Assembly: GCA_015501075.1 (NCBI GenBank)
Contig: JADNYJ010000089.1
Coordinates: 1-64,000 of the forward strand
Origin: Gymnopilus junonius
Taxonomy: Eukaryota > Basidiomycota > Agaricomycetes > Agaricales > Galerinaceae
Direction of reading: 5' to 3'
Length of the DNA stretch: 64,000 nucleotides
Below, piece after piece: positions 10,564 to 22,309 of this stretch. A model generated the notes under the pieces. It was not told the DNA's origin. It worked only from the letters and a program-made list of their open reading frames with translations, and did no database searches. The stretch's first letter is position 1; each line of letters starts with the position of its first letter. The position numbers and the translations under genes are program-made.

Positions 10564-10995
10564 TAGCTATTTCTTGTGCTTCCCTAGTTAAAATAAACAT
10601 GACAGGATGGATCTTCTTCACATATGATATCATATAGCAATACCTTTTTTTACAAACTTTACTATTCATTTTTCTGGCTTATTATCTTTCTTACTCTATA
10701 TCATATATATGCTAAGAATTTCTATAATATATGCCCTAGTCTTTGTTCTGAGCTATCTATCTTTACTTTCAGACAGATCAAGATTGCTAAATAATAGCTA
10801 TCAAGTAGGTCTTTAGATTTCTTAAGATAAGTAACATTTATGGTATTCAAGCAAAAAATTATTCACCTAGCTGAGAACCCCTACAGAATCACTCATGTTT
10901 ATTAACAGAGCAATCCTATGCAGAGCACCATAGTGGTAAATGTGACCAGAAAGACCATTGTACATCCCAACCCCTCAATGGATGTAAAATAATCA
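10564..10995. other. AT-rich stretch between the dispersed repeat and the right IR arm
   Basis: No gene. Contains runs such as ATATCATATATATG and no open frame of note. Confidence 0.4.
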
Positions 10996-10999
10996 CCTT

Positions 11000-11234
11000 G
11001 CAGACTAGAGGGATAGTGCTAAACTGGTAAGTTTGGTGCCAGGTCATACACACTGAACTAACAAGTTTCCTTAGAATGAATAGGTTCTCCAAACCTCAAG
11101 TCACATCACCCAGTGAGGTTGGATGCAATATACAGATGGTACTGACATACCCATCAACTACCATATGATTCTGGCCTACCATGATATGATGGCTATGGAT
11201 TTAATGGTCAGCCTCATTAAGCAAACACTGAGGG
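11000..11234 (-). repeat. Right arm of ~235-bp inverted repeat flanking the Rep-like gene
   Basis: Inverted counterpart of 7690-7921. The shared core includes CCAAACCTCAAGTCACATCA and ATAGGTTCTCCAAACC. Beyond 11240 and before 7690 similarity fades, so the pair is bounded at about 235 bp. The Rep-like gene is the only recognisable gene between the arms. Confidence 0.75.
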
Positions 11235-11239
11235 TTGGG

Positions 11240-12939
11240 AATTACAATGACCACCAAGGCTATTTCTGAACTACTGCTAAAATCACATAAGTGCATCAAC
11301 CAATGAAAAAGTAAGCACATTTAGCAGCATAGCATTAGCTATGGCCTGCACTGCACCACCAATAGCAGCACCATCTACAATGACAACCACATCACTGTCA
11401 CCTTACATCCAATGAAGGGACATATCCATGTTTATGTCAACTCTGATTTGGAGGTGCCTATGAAAGAAATGCAAGTCAAGACAGAGACATACAGACCATC
11501 TTGCAACAAGGACAAGCACATGAGGCAGTTTTCATATGCACAAACTTGGGGTGCCAGTGGACTGGCAGTTGGCAGTAGTCACATTCATATATACATGTAA
11601 ACTTAGTGAAGAGGACAAGAATTCTATGCAATTATCATCATTGAGCTCATGGCATTTTTTCCTTTAAATGGTTCAGCAACTCCTCTATCTGAGCTGCTTC
11701 AGCAATTGGCAGCCTGTTGATCTGCTTTCAAGGCTACCACTCTACTAAGCATGGCCTTGGGGGTCATGTCTGATGTAGAGGATGTAGTAGTAGGGTTGGA
11801 AGGGGCCATATGTAAGAGAGAGGGAGAAAGAGAAAGATATATAAGTGTTATGATGCTTTATTTAGATGTGACCTGTGCTAATTATAGTAATACATATATG
11901 CACAAAAAAAATCTGACAAGAGCCCATGAAAGAAAGTGATAGTGACATCAACCCCATGTGAGAGGCAGTTTTTGATTTGTGGAGGGAGCTTCATATTACT
12001 CCCATACTCTGCAAAGTCAATGAATCACATATGGCTAGTGCCCAGAGCATCCTTGGCCTCTGTCACCAGCCTTTCAGTACAAGGGGTTACCTAGGCATTA
12101 TCAGTGTCAAGTTGAAATGTACCATGGTCAGCAGGTTGATATTGGGTTATATATTTGGATTGGATCCTCATATCCATAAAAGCAGCAGCAGGAAGCAGAC
12201 TGGATTCTGGGTGTTTCTACTGACATAAAATTACAAAATTAATCCTATTTAATGAAAATTTAATGCCAAAGGAGTAGGGGGTGGTCTGAGAGCCCTTGAT
12301 TTGGTCAGTCAAGAAGAAATCAGACACATTGAATTCTCCTCCAACTTTGCATTTGACTGCCATATGTCAGAGTGCCAAACACTTCAACAGGCCTTGTGGT
12401 GTCTGGCACCAACATTGGCTGACCTGGATGGGTTCTTGGAATGTAAGGTCTATATTGTAGACCATTGTTTTGATTCAGACATCAGATTTTTGTACAGCAT
12501 CTGACAGGCACTTCAAAGCCAGAAAGTACCACCTGGCCTTAAATAAAGGGACTGCTACCTGCTGTACCTGATGATATACTAGGCCAGCCAGAAGCAATGG
12601 CATGGTAGTGACCAGGAAAGGGGCCACACTGCTCAGCACCTGGTTTCTATTTGGCAGGATATGCTAGGTGATTTGGAGCCTAAGTCCATACCCTATGACC
12701 ACATGGACAAGGCAGCTCCCTCTGAGTGGCTGGCCTGCAAACTCAATATCAATTTGTTGTTGAAATGGGGTATATGTCCCCCCAGCACCAATAAATTTTG
12801 AGCAATGCATTTTGAACCTAAAGAGTCCCAATCACCACTGTCACTAGTTTTCCAGAAGCAAAGATGGGCACCAATTATGCAAAACCTGTTTCTAGCATAA
12901 ATCAAGAGATCAAGAATTGAAAAATTGGAAATAGAGATG
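11240..12939. other. AT-rich, CpG-poor stretch with decayed coding traces
   Basis: No intact gene. On the plus strand 12301-12900 reads as several open pieces separated by single stops, with protein-like composition, which looks like an old gene or transposon fragment. I recognise no family. Confidence 0.35.
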
Positions 12940-13007
12940 GACTACCAGAAAAAGGTACAGAGGTGCTAGTAAACAGATTTGATCTTTTTATATATAGACA
13001 TTTGTTA
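12940..13007 (+). repeat. Dispersed direct repeat, copy 2
   Basis: Copy of 10355-10422 with few differences (for example TATATATAGAC in place of TATAGATAGAC). Here it is followed by unrelated AT-rich sequence. Confidence 0.75.
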
Positions 13008-14445
13008 ATAAATTAGACACACAATACTCTTCATTATAAAACTGATAACTAAAGGCACTTCCAGATCAAGATAGGCAAATTGATGGTCAATGTGAGGTCA
13101 ACTTGTTCATGCTACAATCCAGCATGTCAATGGATCAGCTGGCAGGTATTTTGAATGCAGTATTATATTTTTCACAAAGAAGATCCTCAGCTTTCACAAG
13201 TGGAACTCTGTATTTGATACAAGAAATTCCAACAAAGCTATGAGAAGGACCCAACTTTACAACAACCAGCTCCTTAACAAAGAGGACAAATTACCAGAGG
13301 GCTTGGTTGCCTACTGGTATAGACCTTATGGGTAGGGTATCAGTAGTGAAGTCCACAAAACAAAGTCCCCATTCAATTCAGAGACTTCAATGCAGTTTGC
13401 TAGCTGTGCAGCATGATGTGGGAGGTTACTGGCAATATCTGGAGTAGTAAGGAGCTGCTTTGAGTCATTAGAGCAGGAAATACTTCAGAAAGGAGTAAAC
13501 TCACATTGGGAAGGTCTGTCAAGAGGGTTGACATCATCTGGATCTATCTCACCAGATTTGACATCTGCATAGATGACAGACATCATGTTAGAGTCCATTG
13601 ATTTATCCATGGAAAAATCATAAGGCTGTGTACTACTTTCAGCAAATGAAGTACCTTAAAGTCTACCAGGGGAACACTTGCAGTCAAACTGCATTCATGG
13701 AATGTCTTCTGCCTATTGGATCCTATAGTACTCTGCATTTGTAATCCCATCAATGAATATTTCTCCTTGCATGGACAGTCTGAATATTCAGCTAAAGATA
13801 AGAAAGGGTCAGGGGTTTCTATGAAATCAGCCTTCCTCTGCATGGGTGTGCTGGTAAGTGATAGGGATGTATAAAGGCATGGCAGGGGCTGGGGATGCTT
13901 GTAAAATGCACTCATAGAGTTCACTCCAGGTTGATTTTAAAAGTGACTTCAGCTTTTGGGGACATAGAGGCTGGCACAACAGAGCACTCATCTTTATATG
14001 ATGTGGTTAAATGTAACTGATATGTAGGTCCCACAATACAGATCACAGATATTACCTATGCCTTCTTTCCAACCTATGCAAAAGAAGCACAAAGTTTGGC
14101 CACTTGGTTGAAGCTGATAAGTATGAGTCATGAAGGGCTGGATGTTTGCTATCCATCTGTCAAGTTTTTATATCAGAGGAAGTCAACTCAGTGATTCAAC
14201 TTCTAGAGCATGAACCACAGAAGAGATGCTCATCCTATTGAAAATGATATGAGAGAAGGTCAGAACAATACAGAAGTACTGAAATCTAGGATGATGGAAA
14301 TAAGTAAGATGCCATAGAGTTATTTAAAGGCAAGCCATGTTGCTCCCAGGCCTAGTAAGCTAGCTTGCACAACCAGAGCAGAGAAGATGTGTTTTGAAAC
14401 ACTGACACTTTTGCTCCTGAATATTCCAAAACTAAGTATTAATTA
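13008..14445. other. AT-rich stretch, no recognisable gene
   Basis: A minus-strand frame of 113 codons (13583-13924) and plus-strand fragments overlap here. Neither has a motif or splice support. Probably transposon-derived debris. Confidence 0.35.
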
Positions 14446-14665
14446 TTGCATACAACTCCATCTTTGTCTGACTTCTTAGAACTGGACTTGACCTGTGCCT
14501 TCCTTCTCTTTGCCTTCACCTTCAATTTTGCTTCCTCTTCCTTCCATGTTGCCTTTCATATTTTCTTCTCTACTTCTGCTGCCTTCTCCTGTGCTGCTTC
14601 AGCCAATTTTTGCTTCTGCTTCTTCACAATTACCTTCTAGTCTGATAATTTCTTGTAATCTTTCT
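14446..14665 (-). pseudogene. Lys/Glu/Ala-rich C-terminal protein fragment
   Basis: Read on the minus strand, this gives a strongly charged segment (KKQKQKLAEAAQEKAAEVEKK, then further Lys-rich sequence) with two in-frame stops, ending at a TAA near 14435. The composition is that of a coiled-coil or basic tail. The plus-strand reading of the same DNA is Phe/Ser-rich and is only its shadow. Origin unknown; likely the tail of a decayed transposon protein. Confidence 0.4.
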
Positions 14666-14867
14666 GTATATTTTACCACATTAGACAAGGACACAGACTG
14701 TCAGTGCACTCACATATATTCCAGTACTTAGTATACAATTTTTTGCATAATAGTACAGTGTTATTTCAGTCTATCTTGATGGAAAAATGCAGAGAAATAA
14801 TTGAAAATTTGGTTTAATCAATGGATGGTGACAAGAATAATGGAGAGCAGGAAGGGGTGCCAGAGAT

Positions 14868-14992
14868 CCTCAAACATTGCCATATTGGAAAGGGTAGTCT
14901 ACCCTGTGGCCTTCCTGTTTGGGTAGTCAGGCACAAGATTTGGCAGATGGGAAGTCAAATATTGCCTTATAGGGAAGGGTAGAGGGTAGAGC
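14868..14992 (-). repeat. ~130-bp dispersed repeat, copy 2 (inverted)
   Basis: Reverse-complement match to 10427-10563. Near its left end is the palindrome GGGTAGTCTACCC, degraded in the other copy. Confidence 0.7.
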
Positions 14993-16560
14993 CTATATTA
15001 CAAAGTTAGATGTTAACTCCCATATATTACTAATCATAGCTCTACTCTACCCATTTACCTAGATCATGTTTCAAAGCAATGGCAGTTAAAAAATGAAAAG
15101 TATGGACTTTTGGTTATCAACCTTTTATTCTATCTTTTCTCATATTCCCTCTTTGAGCTTTGGAAGGGCTTCAATATTTTAACTTTCAATGTATTTATAA
15201 TAATTGAAGTGGTATACCCTTCAGACAAATTAGATGATATTGGAAATCAAAAGAAAGATCTACTAATTCTAGCAAGACCATGCATAGAAAGAAAATGAAA
15301 ACTGCCAGATTTGCAGAAAGGACAGTCACAGTAGGACAATTGCCACCTGTGCAGGCCACAGCTGCAGCATGATGGGGTTGTTGTATAGATCAAACTGCAG
15401 GCCTGGGCATGGGAGACCTGCACATTGAACCTTGAGCAAAGCCATCAATGTCACATGTAGCAGGACCCTATCTTGAATTCTGTGGCACTTTACCCTCCTA
15501 GAAAAACTTTACATTCAAAGTTGAATGCAAATTGCAGTCCACCAATAATTGCTACACTTTATCAGTTCTATAATCTGTCTAACTCTTACCAAGCTGCCCC
15601 CTACCCTGCCTAGCAGCACTCCAAGTCTTGCATTCTTGTTAAAGTGGTCTGCATGTCAACTCTGGGAACTCTCACTCCTTTCACTATTCACAACAGGGGG
15701 AAGAACTGGTCAAAATAGCAAAGACCATCCCATCTATCATCCATCTAGCTCTGATTCTGGATTCTGATTTGTTACTATTAGAAAATCTTAGTATAAAGAT
15801 GTTATATCCCAATGTGTGTAATTTTTGGACATACATTTTTTTTTTGAGCCCGTCTTAGGGATCATGACAGAATTTGCAATTTGTGGAAAATGTCTTTTGA
15901 AATAGGCAATACAAAGCTGATGCATAAATTGGAACAGACAATTAAACTTGCTTGCACACAAAATAGGTCATTGGGGGTACAGCAATGCCTCTCTTCTTCT
16001 GTGTCTGAGCTAATTAGATTGATTTTTATGTGAAAATTTCCAAGCAAGAATGTGGGATATTGCAAGTGAGTGAGACCTTTGAACTCTATACCATGCCATA
16101 GGAGAGGAATGCAGAGGCATTTGAATGGGAATTGTGCTAGGATTAGAAGATGCAGAAGGTGAGTTTGAAGAGCATAAAATCAATTATGGAACTGGGACTA
16201 TGAAATTTATATGACAGTCTTCTGTGCCCCCTAGTCCTGCTTATTATTTCATTCCTTTGGTTACTCCCTGCTTAAAATCTCTCAAACATATTTAAAAATT
16301 ATTCTCAGGGCACTATACATACAGATTTATGTCATATCATATGATATAGTGAGTAAGAATATTTTTTCAGTCATCTATACTCTATGGTAAGTGTTATGGA
16401 GTAGTCAATGTCAGGTATTCAATATTGGGCAGTGGTAAATGTTGAGTATCAGCCATGAAAATCTCCCAGTGGCATATGGTCAGTGAGAAAGATGAGAAAA
16501 GAAATTTCGTTTGTCAGGGCCCTGCAGAGTGCTACACTGATACTTTGAAGATGGAGAGCT
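14993..16560. other. AT-rich stretch up to the next gene
   Basis: No intact gene. The frame at 15549-15767 has a Ser/Leu/Pro-rich plus reading and a broken minus reading; neither is convincing. Base composition changes sharply near 16540, where the CpG-rich gene region begins. Confidence 0.4.
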
Positions 16561-16783
16561 TAGAAGGACGCCATGAATCATGATGACGGTGGAGGACGAG
16601 GAGAAACTGATCCGCATCAAAACGTTCCGGCATTCCCGGGCTTTGATCAATTTGAGCTTCCTCATCGACTATCACGATGATGATGGCTCTCACACATTGC
16701 AGCCAACGACATTCTCTCCCCTTTGCACACCGTCCTCTTCGTTCCCTGCTTCCTCTAGGCGTTATTCTTTCTTGTACACTAAA

Positions 16784-19306
16784 ATGCCTAGCTCAGCTTC
16801 CCATTCTAGCACCGGCAGCAAAGCCAGGCCGCCATTTATACCCGGAACACCCTTTCTCTCTGAATCCCCAGCATGGGTCGACTCCCGCTCCCCTCGTCCT
16901 CGGAGTGTCTACACCATGAACATCGATTACTCAGGTCGAGCCCATCCAAACACTCTACTGGATAACCAACCCCAGAACCCCCGCTTCTCAGACGAACTGC
17001 GCTCGCCCATCCCACCTCCGCCCGCGAATCTCTATCCAGGCTCGCCAGCTGCATTCAACGTGGATCCTAACGTACCGTTCCTCGCTACAGCTGGTCCTAG
17101 CGATGCTCGTGCCTCTGAAGATGGTGATAAGGAGGAGCCCCAGTCAAGTCGATTCGTCGGCGGGTTTGTTACTGGGCTTAGGAAGGCCGTCAGGAACTCG
17201 CTGAGGCGGTGTCGACCTGTACAGTTGGAGCAGCAGCAGCAGCAGCAGGAGATGTACGCCCAACCGCCTGAACTTCGAGATTCCGGATACGCCTCCTCCG
17301 CGCCCCAAGCAGGTCCATCCCAAGTCCCGCCCATACCCGACTATGGCTCTTCACCGGCTTCATCCCGGAGTACCCCTGTCTCTGCCCGTCCTCCCTCCGA
17401 GACTCTCGTAGGCCATGAAGATCCTGTCTCAAAATTTCCTCGTAAACCTCAAGAAGAAGATGAGTTCACCATAATCGACCCCATTCCCTCCCGCTACCGG
17501 CCTTCCCACCGGCCTTCCCGTTCCCATCCCTCCCACCGCCGTCCTCGCAATGAAATCATCCCTCCCGACACGATCATGAGCCCCGTCTCAGCTGATCCCG
17601 AATACGGCTCGGACTACGCCCAGATGAATCCACCCACGCCGCCGCCATCTGATACCTCCTTCAACACGTATCTCTCCCGCATCTCCAAAGTCGTGAAGGA
17701 CATCAACAGTCTGCCGTGGGTGATGAAGGAACGCGTAACGGTTGATTACTACCCTGAAAGATCGAAGAGGAGGGATGAGCCGAAGCGACATCCAGCAATC
17801 GCGTGGCGGAGCGAGGAGTATTATCGGGTGGAGTACGAGCGTGAAGCGCAGGCACAGGCGTTTGGTGGAGGTGGGGAGGGGGATTTGGCAGATCGGATGG
17901 GCGGATTGGGTATGTCGGAAGCATCAGCGAGTGCTGTGAGGCTTATCACGCCCCGTCGAGCAGCGGTTATGGATCTAGACGCGGAGTTTGACCCTACGCC
18001 GCGTCCAACGCCCTTACCCGCCAAACCGCCGAATGTTGCGCCGTCTGCGCCTACGACTCCCTCGCGCTTTGGATTTGGGGGTCCTTTTCCTCCTCTTCCT
18101 GTTTATCCGCCCTCAGCTCAACTGCCAATTACACTGCTCACCCGAAATGCCAACCCACTAACTCCAAATCCAAATCCAACCATGCTTCCCTTCGATTCCA
18201 CCCTCTTCTCCAATCAAGCGCCTCCACCTCCAAATAATCCAATGTCGACTCCGGATTGGGATCCTACGCACGGTCCTCATATCAATGGGATGTGGCAGCA
18301 GTACTCAAGCAATAGCAATACGAACCACCAAGTGCCTGTACCCAATGCGCCCAATACGCCGAAATCTTCGAGGTCGAGGATATCGCAGCGCAGTGCGAAT
18401 GCGAGTCTTCCAGTGCAAACTCAACCTCCTCAAACACCTCATAGCAGCTACTCTGGACTCTCTTACCTCAGCCAGCCCTCTCAACCTCAGGCTCAGCCCG
18501 TCACCCCCTCCCTTTCTCAACACCGCCAACGTCTTTCAACAGCTACCAGCACCACGAACGCAAACTCACCCACACCTAGTCGCGGTGCTGGCAGTGTACT
18601 CAGGACCCACGGATACCTAAACAAAGGCAAAGGTAAAGAACGGGCTCCAGACACCGACCATGACCAAGAACCCAGACAATGGCAGTCCCACCCCGCCGCC
18701 GGCCTTCACAGTCCCCATTACGATTACAATCGCAGCCACGAGCCCAATCTCACTTACGAACACACCGAATATGATTCGAGGAACAGGAGCGGCTACGTAC
18801 CCTTCGAGGTGGCGGAACAGTATCGCAATAGGATGTCGTATGGAAGGCGGAATGGGGGTGATGGGTACCCTGCCGCGGCTGTCGATGGTAGTGCTGCGTC
18901 TGCGAAAGCGGCACGGTCGCCTCGTCCTAGTGGTGGCGGTGGTGCTGTCGACACCGCCGCCGCCGCCGCTTCCATTGCTAATGCACTCAATGCAGCATGG
19001 TCGCCTGGTGGCCGTTCTGTGCGTGGATATCCTTCTTCTCCGGCTCCTTCTCCGACTCCATCTCAAGCTCACTCTCCGTTTGTCACTGGTCCTCCTGGGT
19101 ACACTCCTCGACCTCGACCTCGATCTCAACCAGAACCTCAACCTCAATCTCAACGATCACCTCAACTACCACCTCAACCTCAACCTCTTCCTCTGCTGCC
19201 GCCGGCGGGTATCGATGCTCCTAGACCTGCATGGTCGAATTCGAAAGCTCCAGCGTCGGCATCGGTGCCTGCGCAGGAGCAGTGGGTATATTGGCCTCGA
19301 CCTTGA
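16784..19306 (+). CDS. Pro/Ser/Gln-rich orphan protein, single exon
   Basis: An open frame without introns. It is open from 16580, but the start is most likely ATG 16784 (about 840 residues, MPSSASHSSTG...), because the upstream part reads as pyrimidine-rich leader. No catalytic domain is recognised. Features in order (numbered from 16784): ordered-looking VYTMNIDYSGRAHPN near residue 43; a basic segment FVGGFVTGLRKAVRNSLRRC near 120; poly-Gln near 150; acidic DEFTIIDPIPSRY; a mixed segment SRISKVVKDINSLPWVMKER near 295; then long Pro/Ser/Asn/Gln-rich and Ala-rich tracts. It is probably mostly disordered. Codon usage is GC-rich, unlike the block to its left. Its 3' end is partly duplicated downstream. 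Confidence 0.7.
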   Translation: MPSSASHSSTGSKARPPFIPGTPFLSESPAWVDSRSPRPRSVYTMNIDYSGRAHPNTLLDNQPQNPRFSDELRSPIPPPPANLYPGSPAAFNVDPNVPFLATAGPSDARASEDGDKEEPQSSRFVGGFVTGLRKAVRNSLRRCRPVQLEQQQQQQEMYAQPPELRDSGYASSAPQAGPSQVPPIPDYGSSPASSRSTPVSARPPSETLVGHEDPVSKFPRKPQEEDEFTIIDPIPSRYRPSHRPSRSHPSHRRPRNEIIPPDTIMSPVSADPEYGSDYAQMNPPTPPPSDTSFNTYLSRISKVVKDINSLPWVMKERVTVDYYPERSKRRDEPKRHPAIAWRSEEYYRVEYEREAQAQAFGGGGEGDLADRMGGLGMSEASASAVRLITPRRAAVMDLDAEFDPTPRPTPLPAKPPNVAPSAPTTPSRFGFGGPFPPLPVYPPSAQLPITLLTRNANPLTPNPNPTMLPFDSTLFSNQAPPPPNNPMSTPDWDPTHGPHINGMWQQYSSNSNTNHQVPVPNAPNTPKSSRSRISQRSANASLPVQTQPPQTPHSSYSGLSYLSQPSQPQAQPVTPSLSQHRQRLSTATSTTNANSPTPSRGAGSVLRTHGYLNKGKGKERAPDTDHDQEPRQWQSHPAAGLHSPHYDYNRSHEPNLTYEHTEYDSRNRSGYVPFEVAEQYRNRMSYGRRNGGDGYPAAAVDGSAASAKAARSPRPSGGGGAVDTAAAAASIANALNAAWSPGGRSVRGYPSSPAPSPTPSQAHSPFVTGPPGYTPRPRPRSQPEPQPQSQRSPQLPPQPQPLPLLPPAGIDAPRPAWSNSKAPASASVPAQEQWVYWPRP

Positions 19307-19689
19307 ACGTGCAGTTGAATCGCGGCTTGTGGATTGTGTGGGATGGGTCCATGGAGGGGTTCGTGGCTCATGGCTCGTAGTGGAACGAGAGTCGATGGCG
19401 TGGGTTGAAGGCTACAGGAGAATGAGGAAGGAAGGGTTGATGTATAATAAGCTGAAGCATGGATCTGGACATCCGCTCGTCGCTGACTGCTGGCCGTCAG
19501 CTCGCTCGTCAATTGGAAGATTCGGACGAACTCTATCATGTTCATGTACGTCGCGGATCTCACACTGCATTGCTTTGCTTTCTCTCATGGATGTAAAAAT
19601 ATTTAACCAGCGACAATGGGTGTGTTTATGGTCCCGCCTCCTACCCATATGATTGAACAAAAACAACATATCAACATCTAGTCTCAGCC

Positions 19690-20245
19690 TGCCCAACCCT
19701 CTCAATCCTCTCAGCAGACTCAGCAACTCAACCCGTAACTCCCTCACAACGACGTTCTTCCTAAGCTAACATCCTCACAAACGCAAACCCACCTACGCCT
19801 CCCAGGAGAAATGACAATGGTGTTTGGTACGCTCCTGCTAGTCCTATCGGTACCGTTGCCAGTGCTGGTGCTGGTCCTGTTACTGGAACGCAAGCAGCTT
19901 GATCGCCTCGTCCTGGCGTTGGTCCTATTGGTCGCAACGCTGCGCGGTCGCCTGCCTGGTGGTGGATCTTTGAGTAGAGACACACCTCGGGCGCAGGCTC
20001 GGTCTCCGTCCGTTACTGGCGTTGCTGCCAATCTCAACCTCAACCTCAACCTCAACCCCGATTTCAACCACAATCGCAACTACACTCTTAGCCTCCTCCT
20101 CCGCAGCCTCCTCCTCCACCACAGCCACAATGCCTGTCAGTTTTCCCGGATCGAATGGCATTGACGCTCCTCGATCTGCACCGTCGGAGTATGAATTCTC
20201 CAGTGTTGGCGTTGGCATTGTTACCAGCGCCAGGAGCCACACGAG
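19690..20245 (+). pseudogene. Degenerate tandem copy of the 3' part of the orphan gene
   Basis: The order and sequence parallel about 18470-19290 of the upstream gene. Matches include AACGCAAACCCACCTACGCC (gene: AACGCAAACTCACCCACACC), GGTCGCCTGCCTGGTGG, the AACCTCAACCTCAACC run, and GGCATTGACGCTCCTCGATC (gene: GGTATCGATGCTCCTAGACC). No single frame stays open. This is a partial tandem duplication that has decayed. Confidence 0.7.
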
Positions 20246-22300
20246 TGATCACTTGCCGTCGGTACCACCAATGGACCTTTCTTTCAAACAGACGACTCCA
20301 TCATTGTTCCCAACGTCAATGAAGAGGACGATGAGGGTGATGGGGGCTGCAAACCGCATGTCTCAGCATCTCCGTATGGCGGACTCGCGTCCTGACTCGC
20401 GCAGATCATTCATCCTATCGTCGCACGCCTCCGTACGTTCCTCCTTCTCTCGGTCTCTCTCCATTTTTCCCAATTCCAACCCACTCCCTTTCAGGTGGTA
20501 CTTTTCCTCTACTATCTTCGAGCGGGATGTAGAGCCTCACTAGTCACTTACCGCCCTCGCTCCCCGGCAGTTACCCCCACCATTACACCCACCGATGTCA
20601 CCTCCCTCCCAACCCAAACCGCATTCCGTGCGCCAAAGACACTCGAGCAGAGCATGGGGCTCATGTCTGGTGGCGCCAAGCCACTTTCAGCTTCCTCTGT
20701 TCTCCAGGTGATCCTAGCGTCGGGTTTAACTCTGCAGGTCAAATCGCCATGGCCGACCCCACCTCCATCTCATTCTCACCGGTTTCCAAGGTCCTGCCTT
20801 CATATCGCTGTTTGCTCATCTTCGGCGTGGGCAATGGAGACCGCATTAGTGGCTTTTCAAACCTTATCAGAAGCTTCCAGAGTCGTAGCTTGAGCCCACT
20901 CGGGTCAAGGAGCGGTGCACTGGGGTCCTGCTTAATATCCCCACCCAGAGCTCGGCAACTTTGTCTATGGGGGCTTACGCTGTGTTATATCTCCTCCCCG
21001 GATCCGTCGGCGTCTGGGCTGTCATCATCCGCCTTCCCGCCCCAGCGGATGCGGGGTGCGCACTCTGCGACGACTATGTTACAAGTCACAAGAGGCGGTA
21101 CCTACGTATACCTCCATCCGCATCTTCATCCGCGTCAAAATTACACGAAGAACGACACCCAACCATTCACAAGCACAAAGCTAACTACCTTCGCAGCGGA
21201 TGTCCTCTACCACTGTCTCCCCTCCATCGCAGCACTAGCCCCAGAGCAATTCAAGCCTCCTAGCGTGACGTACACACACTCCCCCATCTCTTCATGCTCG
21301 CGCTCCTCATACCTACATCAGCCTTGGCCTTAACCTACCACCATATGTATTACGTTTCCCGCGTCTCACTCCGAAAAAGCCGCTCTTCATGTCCTGCGTG
21401 CACCTGCTCATCTCCACCAAGTAGCGAAGCAGCCCTTGTCGCCGGTCATGACGTGTGTCCGCGGACGAGCCACCGCCGCATATACCTGGGGTTAATGGCT
21501 TGGGTCTGCACGGGTAGACTGGGACGAGCGCGGTAGGGGAAGTTTGCCATGTACAGAGCGCAGTGGCGTAGGGTTTGCTTAATATGTTTGGTGTGTGAAT
21601 TGGACGGTGGTGTCATGGTGTCGTTTTCGTTTCTTTTTTCCCTCCTTCCCAGCATTGTTCCTTTCTTCGAGTCCCATGTTTGGTTGGTATTTTACTTCCA
21701 TTCTCGGTTTAGTGGCTCGCGTTGCTTTCCTTCGTTCTCTCTATTTTTCTCTCCATTGCTTTCCCCTTTCACTGCACCTACTTTGATTTTTTCTGGCCCT
21801 TCTTGTTTCTTTTCCCAAAGGCCCATCATCCATGTATAACCCCCCTCCTGTGCCTGCCTGCTCCTCTCTGCTGTATCACGAGTACGAGTATGACCCTATT
21901 CATTGTGACCTGCATTGTTCTGGCTTCCTTTATTTTTTCTGCTTTGTCTTTTCAGGTTCTCCACATCTTTACATTTATGCATCACTCTGGACTAGCCAGT
22001 AAATAAATAGATAAACACTCTTCTGCATCCTCCATCTATCCGAGTATCAAGAGTGCTTCAGAAAGTACAAAGCTCGATACCCTAATGGCCAGAACAATCT
22101 GGTGGTGACGGTGAAATGCATAGAATACAGTGTACGCAGGAAAACGCGACCAGACGTTATGAATTTAATACCAGACATAGCTCAGAGGGGAACAAGTTCA
22201 TCATGAGCGGGATCGCACCAACTGACCACCAGTCTGCAGGGCTTTAGTGCAAGAGCTGAGAGTTAATCGACACGGGCTGGACCCGATACTGGAGACGATT
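20246..22300. other. CpG-rich stretch without an intact gene
   Basis: From 20280 to 21540 several plus-strand frames are open for 100-190 codons and a GTACGT...TTTCAG intron-like pair lies at about 20431-20494, but no consistent spliced frame emerges, so this may be an eroded gene. From 21550 to 22040 the plus strand is pyrimidine-rich with no coding sign. From 22040 to 22300 nothing is seen. Confidence 0.35.
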
Positions 22301-22309
22301 GAGAAGAGC

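Noticed and set aside
14446..14731. Two plus-strand Phe/Ser-rich frames
   Set aside because: They are the complement of a Lys/Glu-rich minus-strand fragment, which is the more natural protein.
18660..19652. Long plus-strand frame (330 codons) overlapping the orphan gene
   Set aside because: It is the shifted reading of a repetitive CTCAAC-rich coding region; composition is pure Leu/Asn/Thr cycling and it spans the real stop.
20300..21340. A possible spliced gene of a basidiomycete-specific domain family
   Set aside because: An intron-like GTACGT...TTTCAG pair exists, but each joined frame hits a stop or leaves no recognisable domain.
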